From contig CANQMW010000009.1 in assembly GCA_947625045.1 (NCBI GenBank), positions 1 to 64,000 on the forward strand: a stretch of DNA of 64,000 nucleotides. Reading direction: 5' to 3'. Under the pieces are notes generated by a model. The model saw only the letters and a program-made list of their open reading frames with translations, did not search any database and was not told where the DNA came from. The position numbers and the translations under genes are program-made. Below are positions 48,253 to 56,175 of this stretch, piece by piece. Position 1 is the stretch's first letter. Every line of letters starts with the position of its first letter. The stretch comes from an uncultured Oscillospiraceae bacterium. GTDB taxonomy: Bacteria > Bacillota > Clostridia > Oscillospirales > Oscillospiraceae.

Positions 48253-49137
48253 TCAAATCATCGCCGCCGAGAAGCTGTGGGTCCGCTCTTCCCCTGGGGC
48301 CAGCACCACCCGGTGGGCCTTGTCCAGGAACGCCCCGCTCTCGTCCTCGTATCCCGCGCAGCCCTGCCAGGGCTCGATGCAGAGATAGGGTCCCTTCTTG
48401 TGGGGCATGGTCCATATGCCCAGCATGGGGAACTCCCCAAAGGCCACCCGGGTGCCCTTCCCTGTCTTGCGGTTCATAAGCGTCACCGCCTTGGACTTGA
48501 GGCCGTCGAAGATGAGCGTGTCCGCCCCGTCAAAGAACTCATGGCGCAGGTCGATGGTATCCTCCCCCCGGAGCCGGGGCGTGTCCAGATACCGCCGGGC
48601 CAGCAGGCCGCCCGCCGCCACGGCGATGGAGCCCGCGTCCTCCTTTTCCTCGAACACCAGAGAGTAGTCCTCGAAGGTCTCCCCTTCATAGAGGGGGCAG
48701 AGATAGGCGGTGTGGCCGCCGATGCAGTAGGGCATAGACTTAGGTCCCGTGTTTTTCACGGTGAAGGATGTCTTGAAGCCCCTCTCCGTCAGTTCATGGC
48801 GCACCCGCAGCCGGAAGGGATAGGGGTACTGAGCCAAAGTGTCGGGGCTCTCGGATATCTCCAGCACCGCGAAGTCTCCGCCCCGCTCAACAAGGGAAAA
48901 CTCCCGGCCCCGGACGAAGCCATGGCGGGACAGGGGGTAAAAGGTCCCGTCAAATATGGCCCCGCCGCCCTTCAGCGCGCCGATGGCGGGAAAGAGGATG
49001 GGATCTCTGCCGGACCATATATCCGGATCCCCCTGCCAGAGATGCTCCCGGCCGGTCTCGTCCTTGAAGGAGATGAGCTCGCCGCCCTTGGTGGTGACAG
49101 TGGCGGTGTACTTGCCATTGGTGAGCGCATATTCCAT
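48253..49137 (-). CDS. aldose 1-epimerase family protein
   Basis: A 294-aa beta-sandwich protein of the galactose mutarotase superfamily (LacX/YihR-like). Segments seen include TTKGGELISFKDETGREHLWQGD, RHGFVRGREF (the conserved HGxxR), GGHTAYLCPL and a C-terminal KKGPYLCIEPWQGCAGYED with the catalytic-type Glu. Members interconvert sugar anomers; the sugar is unknown. It starts in a TGATG overlap with the C-S lyase gene. Confidence 0.88.
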   Translation of the reverse strand: MEYALTNGKYTATVTTKGGELISFKDETGREHLWQGDPDIWSGRDPILFPAIGALKGGGAIFDGTFYPLSRHGFVRGREFSLVERGGDFAVLEISESPDTLAQYPYPFRLRVRHELTERGFKTSFTVKNTGPKSMPYCIGGHTAYLCPLYEGETFEDYSLVFEEKEDAGSIAVAAGGLLARRYLDTPRLRGEDTIDLRHEFFDGADTLIFDGLKSKAVTLMNRKTGKGTRVAFGEFPMLGIWTMPHKKGPYLCIEPWQGCAGYEDESGAFLDKAHRVVLAPGEERTHSFSAAMI

Positions 49138-50300
49138 CAGTGCTCCTCCTCCCAGGCCAGCACGCCGGCCTTCAAACGTTTCAGGCCATCCTCCACATAG
49201 GCCCGGGGACAGCCCACGTTCAGCCGCAGGAAGTCGGCCGCGCCGTACATCCGCCCGGCGTTCATGAATAGGCCGGTCTTCTCCCGGATATACTCCGCCA
49301 GCTTCTCCTTGTCCCCCTTGAGGGCCGAGCAGTCCAGCCAGACAAGATAGGTGCTCTTACTGGGCACCGCCCTCACCTGGGGCAGCTCCTTTTCCAAAAA
49401 TGCCTCCACCGTCCGGCGGTTCTCGTCGATATAGGCGTTGCACTGGTCCAGCCAGTCGCCGCACTTGGTGAACGCCGCCACCGCCGCGTCCGCGGCGAAG
49501 GCATTGGCCTCCGCCACCCCATCGGCGTGCAGGGCCGCTTTGATCTTCTCCCGCAGGGCGGGCTCTGCCACAGCCACCGCCGCGGTCTTCAGCCCCGCCA
49601 GGTTGAAGGCCTTGGTCGGGGCGATGAAGCTGACGGATATGTCCCGGCAGGTGTCGGACACCGAGGCAAAGGGCACATAGCCCGCCCCAGGAGCCGTCAC
49701 GTCGCAGTGGATCTCGTCCGCCGCCACGGTGACGCCGTGCCTGGCGCAGAGCGCGCCGATGCGGGAGAGGTCCTCCTGGCTCCATATGTTCCCCGTGGGG
49801 TTGTGGGGGTTGCACAGAAGCATCAGCTTTGCCTTGGGGTCTGATAGCCTCGCCTCCAGATCGGCGAAGTCGATGGAATAGGTATGTCCGTCGTAGACGA
49901 GCGGGCTGTCCCACACCACCCGGCCGTTGTCCGTGACGGCGGAGAAGAAGCAGTTGTACACCGGCGACTGGATGACCACCTTGTCCCCCGGGTCGGTGAG
50001 GGCGCGGATGACGCTGCTGATGGCCGGCACCACCCCCAGGGCGAACAGCAGCCAGTCCTTTTCCAGGGCCAGCCCGTGGCGGTCCCTCCACCAGCCCACA
50101 TAGGCGTCGTACCAGGCGTCCGGCAGCACGCTGTAGCCCCATATGCCGTGCTCGGCCCGGGCCTTCACCGCCTCCCATATGGCCGGGGCGGTGGGAAAGT
50201 CCGTGTCCGCCACCCACATGGGAAGCTCATTTTCCCCCACGTTCCATTTCATGGCGTCAGTGCCCCGCCTATCGATGATGCTGTCAAAATCGTATGTCAT
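49137..50300 (-). CDS. patB: PLP-dependent cystathionine beta-lyase (MalY/PatB family)
   Basis: A 387-aa fold type I PLP enzyme cleaving C-S bonds of cystathionine or cysteine. It shows DRRGTDAMKWN and MWVADTDFP at the N terminus, LLCNPHNPTGNIWSQEDL, DEIHCDVTAPG and the PLP lysine in FIAPTKAFNLAGLKTA. The ATG at 50300 lies 9 bases after AAGGAG. MalY/PatB proteins may also have regulatory roles. It is coupled to the downstream epimerase-like gene, a pairing with no obvious metabolic link. Confidence 0.92.
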   Translation of the reverse strand: MTYDFDSIIDRRGTDAMKWNVGENELPMWVADTDFPTAPAIWEAVKARAEHGIWGYSVLPDAWYDAYVGWWRDRHGLALEKDWLLFALGVVPAISSVIRALTDPGDKVVIQSPVYNCFFSAVTDNGRVVWDSPLVYDGHTYSIDFADLEARLSDPKAKLMLLCNPHNPTGNIWSQEDLSRIGALCARHGVTVAADEIHCDVTAPGAGYVPFASVSDTCRDISVSFIAPTKAFNLAGLKTAAVAVAEPALREKIKAALHADGVAEANAFAADAAVAAFTKCGDWLDQCNAYIDENRRTVEAFLEKELPQVRAVPSKSTYLVWLDCSALKGDKEKLAEYIREKTGLFMNAGRMYGAADFLRLNVGCPRAYVEDGLKRLKAGVLAWEEEH

Positions 50301-50371
50301 ATCCGAATGCTCCTTGGCGTTTTTTCTCAGTATAGCATGTTTTTCTGCCCGCCGCAACGGCTCTTCCGCCC

Positions 50372-50400
50372 TTGACGGGCCCGGCGCCATGCGCTAATAT
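50372..50400 (+). promoter_or_regulatory. MATE transporter promoter
   Basis: TTGACG (50372-50377), 17 bases, TAATAT (50395-50400), 22 bases before the start codon. Confidence 0.7.
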
Positions 50401-50422
50401 ATTAAATAAGGAGGCGCTTTCC

Positions 50423-51784
50423 ATGGAAAAAGACAACAGCTTTCTCGGCACCGAGCCCGTAGGAAAGCTCCTGTTCAAGCTGGCCGTGCCCACCATCGCG
50501 GCCCAGCTCATCAACATGCTCTACAACATCGTGGATCGCATCTACATAGGCCACATGCCGGGGGCCGGCGACCTGGCCCTGACGGGGGTGGGCGTGTGTA
50601 TGCCCATTCTCATGTTCGTGTCCGCCTTCGCCGCGCTGGTGAGTTCCGGCGGCGCGCCCCGGGCCTCCATCTTCATGGGCCGGGGGGACAACGACGCGGC
50701 GGAGAAGACCATGGGCAGCTGCTTTTCTTTACAGCTGGTCGTCTCCCTTGTCATCACGGTGCTGCTGCTGGCCTTCCACCGGCCGCTGCTGCTGGCCTTC
50801 GGCGCCAGCGAGAACACCATCGGCTACGCCGCGGCCTACATGCAGATCTACGCCCTGGGCACCGCCTTCGTGCAGCTGACCCTGGGCATGAACGCCTACA
50901 TCACTGCCCAGGGCTTCGCCAAGATGGGCATGCTCACTGTGCTCATCGGCGCGGTGTGCAACATCGTCCTGGACCCCATCTTCATCTTCCTGCTCCATAT
51001 GGGTGTCCGGGGCGCGGCCCTGGCCACCGTGATCAGCCAGGGCATATCCTGCGCCTGGGTGGTAAAATTTCTCTCCGGCCCCAGGAGCATCCTGCGGCTC
51101 AAGAAGGACACCCTCCCCATCCGCATGGACCTGGCCCTGCCCTGCATCGCCCTGGGCATAGCCCCCTTCGTCATGCAGGGCAGCGAGAGCGTCATCTCCG
51201 TGTGCTTCAATTCCTCGCTTCTCAAATACGGCGGGGACGTGGCCGTGGGGGCCATGACCATCCTCACCAGCGTGATGCAATTCGCCATGATGCCCCTGCA
51301 GGGCCTGGGCCAGGGGGCCCAGCCCATATCCAGCTACAACTTCGGCGCGAAAAACGTGGCCCGGGTAAAGTCCACCTTCCGGTGGCTGCTGGCGGTGAGT
51401 CTTACCTACTCCTGCACCCTGTGGGCCCTCATCATGCTCTTTCCCCGTTTGTTCGCCGGCATCTTCACCCCGGACCCCACCCTTTTGGACTTCGCCGCCA
51501 AAGCCCTTCGCATCTACTGCGGAGCCATGGGCCTGTTCGGCATCCAGATCGCCTGCCAGATGACCTTCGTCTCCCTGGGCAAGGCGGGCAGTTCCGCCAT
51601 CGTGGCCATCATGCGAAAGTTCGTGCTCCTGCTGCCGCTCATATACCTCATGCCCCACCTCATGGCGGACAAGACCATGGCGGTCTATACCGCGGAGCCC
51701 GTGGCGGACGTGCTGGCCGTCACCTTCACCGCCATATTGTTCTTCTTCCAGTTCAGAAAGGCCCTCCGGTCCATGGAGGACTGA
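50423..51784 (+). CDS. MATE-family efflux transporter
   Basis: A 453-aa protein with 12 spans; it exports drugs or metabolites in exchange for Na+ or H+. It starts MEKDNSFLGTEPVGKLLFKL with GGAGG 8 bases upstream. Typical segments are LAVPTIAAQLINMLYNIVDRIYIG, GVCMPILMFVSAFAALVSSGGAPRASI and QGLGQGAQPISSYNFGAKN. It belongs to the MepA/NorM-like clostridial branch. Substrate unknown; no regulator gene is adjacent. Confidence 0.94.
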   Translation: MEKDNSFLGTEPVGKLLFKLAVPTIAAQLINMLYNIVDRIYIGHMPGAGDLALTGVGVCMPILMFVSAFAALVSSGGAPRASIFMGRGDNDAAEKTMGSCFSLQLVVSLVITVLLLAFHRPLLLAFGASENTIGYAAAYMQIYALGTAFVQLTLGMNAYITAQGFAKMGMLTVLIGAVCNIVLDPIFIFLLHMGVRGAALATVISQGISCAWVVKFLSGPRSILRLKKDTLPIRMDLALPCIALGIAPFVMQGSESVISVCFNSSLLKYGGDVAVGAMTILTSVMQFAMMPLQGLGQGAQPISSYNFGAKNVARVKSTFRWLLAVSLTYSCTLWALIMLFPRLFAGIFTPDPTLLDFAAKALRIYCGAMGLFGIQIACQMTFVSLGKAGSSAIVAIMRKFVLLLPLIYLMPHLMADKTMAVYTAEPVADVLAVTFTAILFFFQFRKALRSMED

Positions 51785-51800
51785 CGCATATAAGGAAATA

Positions 51801-51822
51801 GCCCCGCTCAGCCGAGCGGGGC
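51801..51822. terminator. bidirectional terminator
   Basis: GCCCCGCTC/GAGCGGGGC with a 4-base loop, between the converging MATE and Pro/Thr-rich protein genes. Confidence 0.75.
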
Positions 51823-51837
51823 GATTTGTATGTGTTC

Positions 51838-52593
51838 TTATCCCACGTACCCTGTGGCGGTGACGGTGGGCAGACTCACGCCGCTGTAGGAGCCCTGGAA
51901 ATTCCAGGTGGCGGAGAGGTCTCCCGTAGTGCCCGTGGGCACGTCCAGGCTGGCGGTAAAGAGGCTGGTCACGGCGTAGCTGTCGTCGGCAACATTGATG
52001 GCGCTGCCGGAGACCGTAGTGCTGTATCCGCCCAGGGACACCGTCACCGGCTCGCTGATGACCTGCAGACTGTAGGACTGGATGGAGCCGCTGACCGTAT
52101 AGCGGGTGGTCCCGCCGCCCATATCTACCCCCTGCCAGGAGATGGCCAGGTTCAGGTTCGTGCCCGTGCTGGACACGGCGCTGCCGCTGGACACCACCGT
52201 GCCGGGCGCCGCCGTGGCGGGCGGGTCTGTGGGAGGCGCTGTGGGCTGGGGCGTAGCCGTGGGCTCCGGCGTAGCCGTGGGCTCCGGTGTAGCCGTAGGC
52301 TCCGGCGTGGCCGTGGCGGGCGGCTGGGTGGGCGGAGCCGTCTCCAGCGGCGGCTGGGTGGCGGGCGGCGCGGTATAGGCAGGCGGGCTGGTATACCCCG
52401 CCGGGGCCGTATAGGCCGGGGCCGGGGGCATGGTCTCGGACACAGGCGAGGTGGTCTGGGCCTGGGCCGGCGCGCCGGACAGCGGCGCGGGCACGGGCAT
52501 ATCCTCCCGGCTGCACCGGGCGAAGAGATAGAGCTCCCCGCCCAATATGAGCGCCAGCGCGATGACCAGCGCGACGATCTTTCCTTTTCTCAT
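51838..52593 (-). CDS. membrane-anchored Pro/Thr-rich extracytoplasmic protein
   Basis: 251 aa. A short basic start and one hydrophobic segment (about 7-25) form an uncleaved anchor or signal; the following Cys (FARC) is not in a good lipobox. Residues about 35-130 are a Pro/Thr/Ala-rich stalk with the exact repeat TPEPTA in tandem. Residues about 140-251 form a Ser/Thr/Gly-rich beta domain of no family I recognise. This looks like a surface stalk with a small head. Function unknown. It faces the MATE gene and is divergent from the barnase-like gene. Confidence 0.75.
   Translation of the reverse strand: MRKGKIVALVIALALILGGELYLFARCSREDMPVPAPLSGAPAQAQTTSPVSETMPPAPAYTAPAGYTSPPAYTAPPATQPPLETAPPTQPPATATPEPTATPEPTATPEPTATPQPTAPPTDPPATAAPGTVVSSGSAVSSTGTNLNLAISWQGVDMGGGTTRYTVSGSIQSYSLQVISEPVTVSLGGYSTTVSGSAINVADDSYAVTSLFTASLDVPTGTTGDLSATWNFQGSYSGVSLPTVTATGYVG
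52242..52313 (-). repeat. 18-bp tandem repeats encoding TPEPTA units
   Basis: About four copies of an 18-base unit (plus strand GTAGCCGTGGGCTCCGGC with single-base changes). Copy-number change would lengthen or shorten the stalk without breaking the frame. Confidence 0.75.
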
Positions 52594-52754
52594 GGGTGAT
52601 CCCCTCTTTCTTTCCTCCCCTATTATAATCCCGGACCAGCCGCCGGTCCAGTGCCCCGGGCAAATTTAATATTTTCTCTCGCCCTCTACCATTTTCCCGC
52701 CATATCTGGTAAACTGTCATGGAGACAAAAACCAAGGGAAACGGACGGATACAT

Positions 52755-53288
52755 ATGAAGCGAACGATTTGCCTGCTGCTGGCCATGCTCATGCTGCTGC
52801 TCACGGCCTGCGGCGGCGCGGAGGAGGAAGCGGGCAGGCTCCTGGCCGACGCCCTGACGGAGGCGGCGGACAGCCTGCTGACGTCGGAGAACAGTGAAAA
52901 ACAGGACGAGGCCGACTGGGCCCCGGCATACGGCGGGTACTACTACGATGTGGAGAACGTGGTGCTGTACCTCACCGCCTACGGCGAGCTGCCCCCCAAC
53001 TATATCACCAAGGACGAGGCCCGGGACCTGGGCTGGCAGGGCGGGTCCGTGGAGGACTATCTGGACGGAGCCGCCATCGGGGGGGACCGATTCGGCAACT
53101 ACGAGGGCCAGCTTCCCGAGGCCCGGGGCCGCACCTATACCGAGTGCGACATCGACACGGACGGCTACGGCTCCCGGGGGGCCCGGCGGCTGGTGTTCTC
53201 CAGCGACGGGCTTTTCTTCTACACCCGCGACCACTACGAGCACTTCGACCAGGTGTACGTGACGGAAGACTATGAGGTGATATGGTGA
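52755..53288 (+). CDS. barnase-family guanyl-specific ribonuclease with lipoprotein signal
   Basis: 177 aa. MKRTICLLLAMLMLLLTACG is a lipoprotein signal with lipobox LTAC and Cys19. After a linker, residues about 66-168 match barnase along its length: LPPNYITKDEARDLGW, IGGDRFGNYEG, GRTYTECDID, LVFSSD and RDHYEHF. Barnase catalytic positions are kept: Lys86 (K27), Asp111 (D54), Glu117 (E60), Glu130 (E73), Arg145 (R87), His160 (H102). Barnase R59 is Tyr116 here. It should cleave RNA after G. The start at 52755 is chosen because the lipoprotein signal begins there. It is coupled to a barstar-GNAT gene downstream. A lipid-anchored rather than freely secreted barnase is unusual. Confidence 0.88.
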   Translation: MKRTICLLLAMLMLLLTACGGAEEEAGRLLADALTEAADSLLTSENSEKQDEADWAPAYGGYYYDVENVVLYLTAYGELPPNYITKDEARDLGWQGGSVEDYLDGAAIGGDRFGNYEGQLPEARGRTYTECDIDTDGYGSRGARRLVFSSDGLFFYTRDHYEHFDQVYVTEDYEVIW

Positions 53289-54115
53289 AAAGGATAGAGC
53301 TGGACGGGCGGGAGCTCCTGACAAAGGAGCAGGCCCACCCCTATTTGAAACAGATGTTGGACCTGCCGGAATACTACGGGAACAACCTGGACGCCCTCCA
53401 CGACTGCCTGACGGAGCTGTCCGGCGTGACGCTGGTGCTCCATAACGCCGGGGCTATGCGGGAGAGCGGCTATGGCGCGCGCGTCCTCACCGTGCTGGAG
53501 GACGCCGCCCGGGAGAACTCCGGCCTGGGGCTGACGTATGCCGGGACCTATACTGTCCGCTTCGCCACAGAGGCGGACGGGGCCGCCCTGCTGGCCGTGT
53601 ACGCCCAATATATCGATACCTCCATCACCTTTGAGTACACCCTGCCCACGACGGAGGAATTCGCCGGGCGCATCCGGGATATCTCCAAAGTCTATCCCTA
53701 CCTGGTCCTGGAGCGGGACGGCGTGCCTGTGGGCTATGCCTACGCCCACCGGTCCCGGGAGCGGGAGGCCTACGACTGGGTGGCGGAGCTGAGCATCTAC
53801 CTGGACAGGTCCGCCGCCGGCCAGGGCCTGGGTCCGCGGCTATACAGCCTGCTCATGGACCTTCTCGCCATGCAGGGGCTCAAGACGGCCATGGGCTGCG
53901 TCACTGTGCCCAACGCCGCCAGCGAGGCGATGCATGCCGCCCTGGGCTTTACGCGGGTGGGCCTGTCCCCCTGCGCGGGGTACAAGGCCGGGGCCTGGCG
54001 GGACGTATCCTGGTTTGAAAAGGCCCTGGGGCCCTACGACGTGCCCCCCGCGCCCCTGCTGCCCATCGGTGCGGTGGATGCCGGGGCCGTGGCAGAGCGC
54101 ATGGCCCGGTTCTGA
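53282..54115 (+). CDS. barstar domain fused to a GNAT acetyltransferase
   Basis: 277 aa. Residues 1-88 are barstar: DLPEYYGNNLDALHDCLTEL keeps the barnase-contact residues Y29, D35 and D39 (here Tyr31, Asp37, Asp41), while W38 is His40 and E76 is Asp74. Residues about 89-250 are a GNAT domain of the phosphinothricin acetyltransferase type: TVRFATEADGAALLAVYAQY, YPYLVLERDGVPVGYAYAH, the acetyl-CoA loop AAGQGLGPRL, and VPNAASEAMHAALGFTRVG. The N-terminal domain should neutralise the barnase-like product of the gene it overlaps by 7 bases. The role of the acetyltransferase is unknown. GTG at 53285 is an alternative start with better ribosome-site spacing. Confidence 0.9.
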   Translation: MVKRIELDGRELLTKEQAHPYLKQMLDLPEYYGNNLDALHDCLTELSGVTLVLHNAGAMRESGYGARVLTVLEDAARENSGLGLTYAGTYTVRFATEADGAALLAVYAQYIDTSITFEYTLPTTEEFAGRIRDISKVYPYLVLERDGVPVGYAYAHRSREREAYDWVAELSIYLDRSAAGQGLGPRLYSLLMDLLAMQGLKTAMGCVTVPNAASEAMHAALGFTRVGLSPCAGYKAGAWRDVSWFEKALGPYDVPPAPLLPIGAVDAGAVAERMARF

Positions 54116-54120
54116 CAAAA

Positions 54121-54147
54121 AACGCCTCACCGGTCAGGTGAGGCGTT
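54121..54147. terminator. bidirectional terminator
   Basis: AACGCCTCACC/GGTGAGGCGTT, 11 bp with a 5-base loop. A-rich and T-rich flanks serve the barnase-barstar unit and the converging nucleotidyltransferase gene. Confidence 0.8.
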
Positions 54148-54160
54148 CTTGCGTATGTAT

Positions 54161-55075
54161 TCAGACGTCGCTGAACAGGTCCCGGGGATACTCTCCCCTC
54201 GCCACCAGCTCCCGGAAGGCGGCCTCCACCACATCCCGGTCGTCGTGATGGGTGATTCCGAACCACCGGTCCTGGCTGGGCAGCACCTGCACATGGGCGA
54301 GACCGCTGCGCACCATGCGGCCCACGATGTCCGGCAGCAGGTACTCATCCTTCATGGGGTCAGCCATGGTCTTCTTGAACCGCTCAAAGCCCTCATCCAG
54401 CTTGGATACGAAGGCGGGTGTGAGCATCCACATGTTCATGGATACCAGCCCGTCCCCGTCCAGGGGCCGGGGCCCGTCGGGGCCGTTCACCGCCGCGCCC
54501 TCCGCCGTCTTCATGATATGGCGGGTCTCCACGATGTCGGTGAGCCGTCCGGTCTCATCCACCGAGCACAGCCCCCGGGTCACCTCGCCGGCGTCGGACA
54601 GGGTGTTTTTCAGCACGAACCCCGCCATGCCGAACCGGTAGGGGTCGTTGGGATCACTGGCGGAGAGAAAGTCATAGGCCGCCTTGTAGGCGCTCTTGCC
54701 GTAGTAATCGTCGGCGTTGACCACGGCGAAGGGGCCGTCTAAAAGGTCCTTGCAGGCAAGGACCGCCTGGCCGGTGCCCCAGGGCCTGGTCCGCCCCGCG
54801 GGGGCGTCCTCCCCCAGCTCCTGAAAGGCGTAGTCCCACTTCACGCCCAGAGCCCGGAACTTCGCCTCCAGACGGTCGCCCACGACTTCCCGGAAGTCCT
54901 CATATATATCTCGGCGGATGATGAATATCACCCGGCTGAAGCCGGCCCGGATGGCGTCATGGACAGAGTAGTCCATGATGATCTCCCCCGAGGGGCCCAC
55001 CCGCGCCAGTTGTTTGATGCCCGCGCCGTAACGGGAGCCGATCCCGGCGGCCAGCACCACGAGCGTGATATCCAT
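54161..55075 (-). CDS. sugar-phosphate nucleotidyltransferase
   Basis: A 304-aa NTP_transferase-fold protein. The N-terminal signature is LVVLAAGIGSRYGAGIKQLARVGPSGE, with a GxGxR-type nucleotide loop and PSGE where many relatives have KP; the metal-binding VVNADDYYG and WGTGQAVLA follow. Relatives act on glucose-1-phosphate or similar substrates (UTP-type), but the specificity is not visible. It has its own strong promoter (55128-55156) and sits alone. I assign only the family. Confidence 0.82.
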   Translation of the reverse strand: MDITLVVLAAGIGSRYGAGIKQLARVGPSGEIIMDYSVHDAIRAGFSRVIFIIRRDIYEDFREVVGDRLEAKFRALGVKWDYAFQELGEDAPAGRTRPWGTGQAVLACKDLLDGPFAVVNADDYYGKSAYKAAYDFLSASDPNDPYRFGMAGFVLKNTLSDAGEVTRGLCSVDETGRLTDIVETRHIMKTAEGAAVNGPDGPRPLDGDGLVSMNMWMLTPAFVSKLDEGFERFKKTMADPMKDEYLLPDIVGRMVRSGLAHVQVLPSQDRWFGITHHDDRDVVEAAFRELVARGEYPRDLFSDV

Positions 55076-55127
55076 ACCCTTTTCTCCTTGCCGTCCGCCT
55101 CAGGCGGACAGGTCTACAGTAAACATA

Positions 55128-55156
55128 ATTATAATACAACTTCTCCCCACATGCAA
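55128..55156 (-). promoter_or_regulatory. promoter of the nucleotidyltransferase gene
   Basis: Minus strand TTGCAT (55151-55156), 17 bases, TATAAT (55128-55133). Confidence 0.7.
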
Positions 55157-55227
55157 GACAGATACTTCCAGATTTATAAATAATTCTTTAATTTGACGGT
55201 TTTTTGGAAAAAAGGACTGAACAGGAC

Positions 55228-55259
55228 AAAAGCCGCACGGCGCAGGCCGTGCGGCTTTT
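55228..55259 (-). terminator. metNIQ terminator
   Basis: AAAAGCCGCACGGC/GCCGTGCGGCTTTT, 14 bp with a 4-base loop, 20 bases after the metQ stop and followed by TTTTGTCC on the minus strand. Confidence 0.85.
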
Positions 55260-55279
55260 CATTGTTATGAGGTCAAAGC

Positions 55280-56134
55280 TCAGGCGGCGGGCTCCTCCGC
55301 GGGCTCCTCAGCCTCGGTCTCGCCGGTGATGGCTACCACAGCGCCGTCATAGGTCTCCTCGATGAACTGGGCGACCTCTTCAGACTGCAGGACCTCCAGC
55401 AGAGCCAGGACGGCCTCGTTCTCCTCGTTGCCTTCCTTGACGCACAGGATGTTGGCGTAGGTGATGGCGCCGTCGCCGGAGGCGTCCTCCACGGCCAGGG
55501 CGTCGTCGCCGGCGTTCAGGCCGGCCTGCAGGGCGTAGTTGCCGTTGATGACAGCGATGTCAACATCGTCCAGCACGTTGGGCAGCTGCGCGGCCTCCAT
55601 CTCCTGGAACTCGAACTCATGGGGGTTCTCGGCGATGTCATAGACGGTGGCGTTGGAGGAAGCGTCGATGCCGTCCTCCAGGGTGATGAGGCCCTCCTGC
55701 TGGAGCAGGAGCAGGGCACGGGTCTCGTTGGAGCCGTCGTTGGGGATGGCGATGACGGCGCCGTCCTCCAGCTCCTCCAGGGTGGCGGTAGCGCCCGGAT
55801 AGATACCGAAGGGCTCATAGTGGACCAGGCCCACGCTCACCAGATGGGTGCCGTTCTCCTCGTTGAAGGTATCCATGTAGGGGGTATGCTGGAAATAGTT
55901 GGCGTCCAGGTCGCCGGACTCAACAGCCTCATTGGGCTGCACGTAGTCGGTGTACTCCACGATGTCCAGCTCGATGCCCTGCTCGGCCAGGATGTCCTTG
56001 GCAAACTCCAGGATCTCCGCGTGGGGGGTGGGGGTGGCGCCGACCTTCAGGGTGACGGTGTCGTCAGCCAGGGCCACAGCGCCCAGGCTCAGGGCCAGCA
56101 CAAGGGCCAGCACGATGGCGATGATCTTCTTCAT
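55280..56134 (-). CDS. metQ: methionine ABC transporter substrate-binding protein
   Basis: A 284-aa NlpA/MetQ-family protein. A signal sequence MKKIIAIVLALVLALSLGAV is followed by ALADDTVTLKVGATPTPHAEIL and family segments EYTDYVQPNEAVESGDLDANYFQHTPYMD and HYEPFGIYP. MetQ is usually a lipoprotein, but no cysteine lies at the signal end; ALA-D suggests signal peptidase I cleavage instead. The C terminus has an extra Glu/Ala/Pro-rich tail (ETEAEEPAEEPAA). Third gene of metNIQ. The ATG follows AAGGAG. Confidence 0.92.
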   Translation of the reverse strand: MKKIIAIVLALVLALSLGAVALADDTVTLKVGATPTPHAEILEFAKDILAEQGIELDIVEYTDYVQPNEAVESGDLDANYFQHTPYMDTFNEENGTHLVSVGLVHYEPFGIYPGATATLEELEDGAVIAIPNDGSNETRALLLLQQEGLITLEDGIDASSNATVYDIAENPHEFEFQEMEAAQLPNVLDDVDIAVINGNYALQAGLNAGDDALAVEDASGDGAITYANILCVKEGNEENEAVLALLEVLQSEEVAQFIEETYDGAVVAITGETEAEEPAEEPAA

Positions 56135-56175
56135 TTTAGGATTCTCCTTTTCAAAAATGATTTTTTAGATTTATT

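Noticed and set aside
52242..52313. Tandem repeats considered as a CRISPR-like array
   Set aside because: Units are 18 bases with no spacers and lie in frame inside a Pro/Thr-rich coding region.
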